Shown here: in pieces, positions 61,943-64,000 of the stretch | Numbering within the stretch: the first letter of the stretch is position 1 | Layout of the letters: each line of letters starts with the position of its first letter | Source of the DNA: Sporosalibacterium faouarense | GTDB lineage: Bacteria; Bacillota; Clostridia; Tissierellales; VENL01 | Direction of reading: 5' to 3' | Assembly: GCF_016765695.1 (NCBI RefSeq) | Contig: NZ_JAETGO010000034.1 | Span: 216,129-280,128, forward strand | Length of the DNA: 64,000 nucleotides | Translations under genes and position numbers: made by a program | Notes under the pieces: model-generated | Told to the model about the DNA's origin: nothing | Database searches by the model: none | What the model saw: only the letters and a program-made list of their open reading frames with translations

Positions 61943-62926
61943 ATGATGAGTCCAAAAAAGTTTTTACTAGATGGAAATTACAAATTATTGTTAAAAGATT
62001 TAGGTGTTAATTTATCTGACTTTTTAACACAAGCAAAATTACCATATAATCTGTTTGACCTTTCACAACCTATGGTCACAACGGATGAATATTATAGTAT
62101 GTGGGATGCTTTGACGGATTATGATGAAAACATGATGATACCACTACAAGCAGGAATGGCGATACAGCCGGAAATGTTTAGTCCAGCTTTGATTGTAGCA
62201 CTTTTAAGTCATAATGGGAAATCAGGCTTACAACGGGTTATAAAATATAAAAAATTGGTAGCACCTATGGTATTTGAACTCAATATGCAGGATGATTATG
62301 GAGATTTAATCATAAAATCGGATCAAGAAGGGAGAGATTTACCTCTAGGATTGGTAGCTTTTGAGATGATTTTTATGAACCGTATTCTTTCTATAGGTAC
62401 AAGAGAAGATATAAAGCCACTATTGGTTCAAAGTACAGAAAAAATTCAAGCTAAGGCGTATGAAGACGTTTTTGGAGTAAAGCCAGTAGTAGGTGATAAA
62501 AACATCATTCGATTTGAAAAAGAAGATTTAGAGCAAGAATTTTTGACAAAAAATCAAGGAGCTTGGAATTTTTATCTCAAAGGTTTGGATCAGTGCTTAG
62601 AAGAATTGGAAAAAACTAATAGTTTTGCTGATGTAGTGAAAACAAATTTAGCAAAAATGCTTCCAACAGGAGGAGCCAGTATAGAAGGATTGACTAATGA
62701 ACTTGGAGTAAGTAAACGCACCATGCAGCGTAAGTTAGCGGCAGAAAACACCACATTTAAAGAGCAATTAAGTATTGTAAGAGAAGAATTTGCAAAAAAA
62801 TATCTCAAAAATACGAATATCTCAACAAAAGAAGTTGCATTTTTACTGGGATATGAAGAACCAAATTCCTTTACGAGGGCTTTTAAGACTTGGACAGGAA
62901 AAACTGTTAGCGAATATAGGATTTAA
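61943..62926 (+). CDS. AraC-family regulator with arabinose-binding-type domain
   Basis: 327 residues. N-terminal sensor domain of the PF12625 (OruR/ArgR-like) type, with MVTTDEYYSMWDAL; C-terminal AraC double HTH: ASIEGLTNELGVSKRTMQRK and NISTKEVAFLLGYEEPNSFT followed by RAFKTWTGKTVSEYR. Start at ATG 61943 (or the ATG just after). It probably controls the surface-protein gene 107 bases downstream. Confidence 0.88.
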   Translation: MMSPKKFLLDGNYKLLLKDLGVNLSDFLTQAKLPYNLFDLSQPMVTTDEYYSMWDALTDYDENMMIPLQAGMAIQPEMFSPALIVALLSHNGKSGLQRVIKYKKLVAPMVFELNMQDDYGDLIIKSDQEGRDLPLGLVAFEMIFMNRILSIGTREDIKPLLVQSTEKIQAKAYEDVFGVKPVVGDKNIIRFEKEDLEQEFLTKNQGAWNFYLKGLDQCLEELEKTNSFADVVKTNLAKMLPTGGASIEGLTNELGVSKRTMQRKLAAENTTFKEQLSIVREEFAKKYLKNTNISTKEVAFLLGYEEPNSFTRAFKTWTGKTVSEYRI

Positions 62927-63033
62927 AGTGGATTTGAATGAAGATGGGCTAGTAAGTAATGATTATGAATTAAATATAAGAAAATCAGAAACAAAGGCTT
63001 AAGATTACAGAAATTTATTTAGGGGGATTGTCA

Positions 63034-64000
63034 ATGAAAAGAACAAAATTCAAAAAAATCACATCGTATTTTCTAGTTATGGCAATTATTTTTACAATGA
63101 TACCAATAAACACAGCAGAGGCGGCAACAACAGGCAATTGGCAAGATGTAGGTAATGTAGCAGGTAGTTTTGCAGGGGGTTCCGGAACACAAGGTGATCC
63201 CTATCAGATTAGTAGCGCAGAGGAATTAGCGCGTTTGGCATCATTGGTAAATGCTGGAGATGCAGCTTATAACAGTGTTTATTATGAACTCACACAGGAC
63301 ATTGACTTATCTGCCCATGAGTGGACGCCGATAGGGATAGGTACAAATCAATTCAAAGGACATTTTGATGGAAAAGGATATGTTGTTAGTAATGTAAACA
63401 TTGGAACATCAGATACTCCTGAAACTACATACATACGTTTGGGACTGTTTGGATATATTAGTCGTGGGGAAATAAAAAATACAGGTGTTAATGCAAGTAT
63501 AGTTTCTTCCAAAGCTTCAGCGGAAATAGGAAGTCTGGCAGGAGAAAATTATCATGGAACCATAAGTAATAGCTACGCTACTGGATATGTGGAAGGTGGT
63601 TCTTCTCAAGAGGTGGTAGTAGGTGGGCTAGTAGGAATGAATAACTATGGAACCATTAGTAATAGCTTTACAACAGCAACTGTGAAAGGTGGCTCTGGCG
63701 CATATGTAGGAGGATTTTTAGGGCGTTATTTTGGAGGAACAATAACTAATGTCTATTATAATTCTGATCAAGCATCAGAAGGTATTGGATTTAATAACAA
63801 CTATACTGCAACTGCAAAAACAACAGCAGAAATGCAATCCCAAGCATTTGTAGATACCTTAAATTTAAATAGATCCGGACATCCTGACTGGAACGCATGG
63901 GAAGCTGTGGTAAATGACTACCCAGCATTAGTAACACCAACACCGGCAACAGCATTAAATGTCACAGTATCACCGGGAACAGCTACAGGATCAACCAAAG
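63034..64000 (+). CDS. Secreted GLUG-repeat surface protein (partial, runs off the end)
   Basis: 322 codons visible from ATG 63034 (after AGGGGG). Signal peptide (about 1-29, FLVMAIIFTMIPINTAEA), then GDPYQISSAEELARLASLVN and PIGIGTNQFKGHFDGKGYVV, typical of GLUG-motif surface proteins, followed by repeats GSLAGENYHGTISNSYATGY, GGLVGMNNYGTISNSFTTAT and GGFLGRYFGGTITNVYYN, then a Pro/Thr-rich linker. GLUG domains occur in adhesins and peptidases of Firmicutes. Continues beyond 64000, so its C-terminal domains are unknown. Confidence 0.88.
   Translation, partial: MKRTKFKKITSYFLVMAIIFTMIPINTAEAATTGNWQDVGNVAGSFAGGSGTQGDPYQISSAEELARLASLVNAGDAAYNSVYYELTQDIDLSAHEWTPIGIGTNQFKGHFDGKGYVVSNVNIGTSDTPETTYIRLGLFGYISRGEIKNTGVNASIVSSKASAEIGSLAGENYHGTISNSYATGYVEGGSSQEVVVGGLVGMNNYGTISNSFTTATVKGGSGAYVGGFLGRYFGGTITNVYYNSDQASEGIGFNNNYTATAKTTAEMQSQAFVDTLNLNRSGHPDWNAWEAVVNDYPALVTPTPATALNVTVSPGTATGSTK

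Overview
The window is low-GC DNA with Shine-Dalgarno-rich, tightly packed genes, Spo0E-like and SpoVD-like sporulation or cell-wall proteins, sigma-54, an S-layer-homology (SLH) protein and clostridial-type mobile elements. It looks like the chromosome of an anaerobic, spore-forming member of the Clostridia. Species cannot be read from the sequence. No rRNA, tRNA or CRISPR array was seen.

Layout. 0-4.4 kb: an exporter operon (adaptor end, double ABC ATPase, two ABC-2 permeases). 4.4-18.2 kb: envelope-related genes (LemA, TPM protein, a permease, SHOCT proteins, a SpoVD-like PBP, an orphan MotB, CsoR, Spo0E-like, MltG, M23 peptidase, beta-propeller, methyltransferases). 18.2-20.8 kb: an intact IS66 with 8-bp target duplication. 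20.9-25.5 kb: rpoN, a histidine kinase and a sigma-54-dependent response regulator. Five good GG-N10-GC promoters lie near 4.46, 11.58, 13.85, 15.49 and 31.6 kb, so this looks like a sigma-54 circuit with a locally clustered regulon.

25.6-29.4 kb: a decayed head-to-head composite. Two IS256-type transposase remnants face inward, each split by a different group II intron 5' half, and the halves meet at a 42-bp palindrome. 29.4-39.4 kb: metal, metalloid and stress genes: a Cys-rich copper-binding protein, an NhaC antiporter, a 2Fe-2S protein, a VTT membrane protein, a broken IS110, a small CCGSGHNH membrane protein paralogous to one at 15.5 kb, an arsenite methyltransferase with an in-frame UGA and SECIS-like hairpin (probable selenoprotein), a CC/Se-motif protein, a broken chemoreceptor, and an SLH-NlpC/P60 protein whose catalytic Cys is Ser. 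39.4-44.0 kb: an IS cluster (group II intron 3' end, IS66 fragments, IS21, ISL3).

44.0-60.2 kb: cargo and right end of an integrative element. A nine-gene defence-type operon (McrB, McrC, ADP-ribosylglycohydrolase, two unknowns, PD-(D/E)XK nuclease, HD hydrolase, unknown, GIY-YIG-like protein) is followed by an ImmA/ImmR regulatory pair with operators, a small regulator, a sigma factor, a DinG-like Fe-S helicase and a large serine recombinase. 60.4-61.9 kb holds decayed XRE, MFS and TetR genes. 61.9-64.0 kb has an AraC-type regulator and the start of a large secreted GLUG-repeat surface protein that runs off the window.
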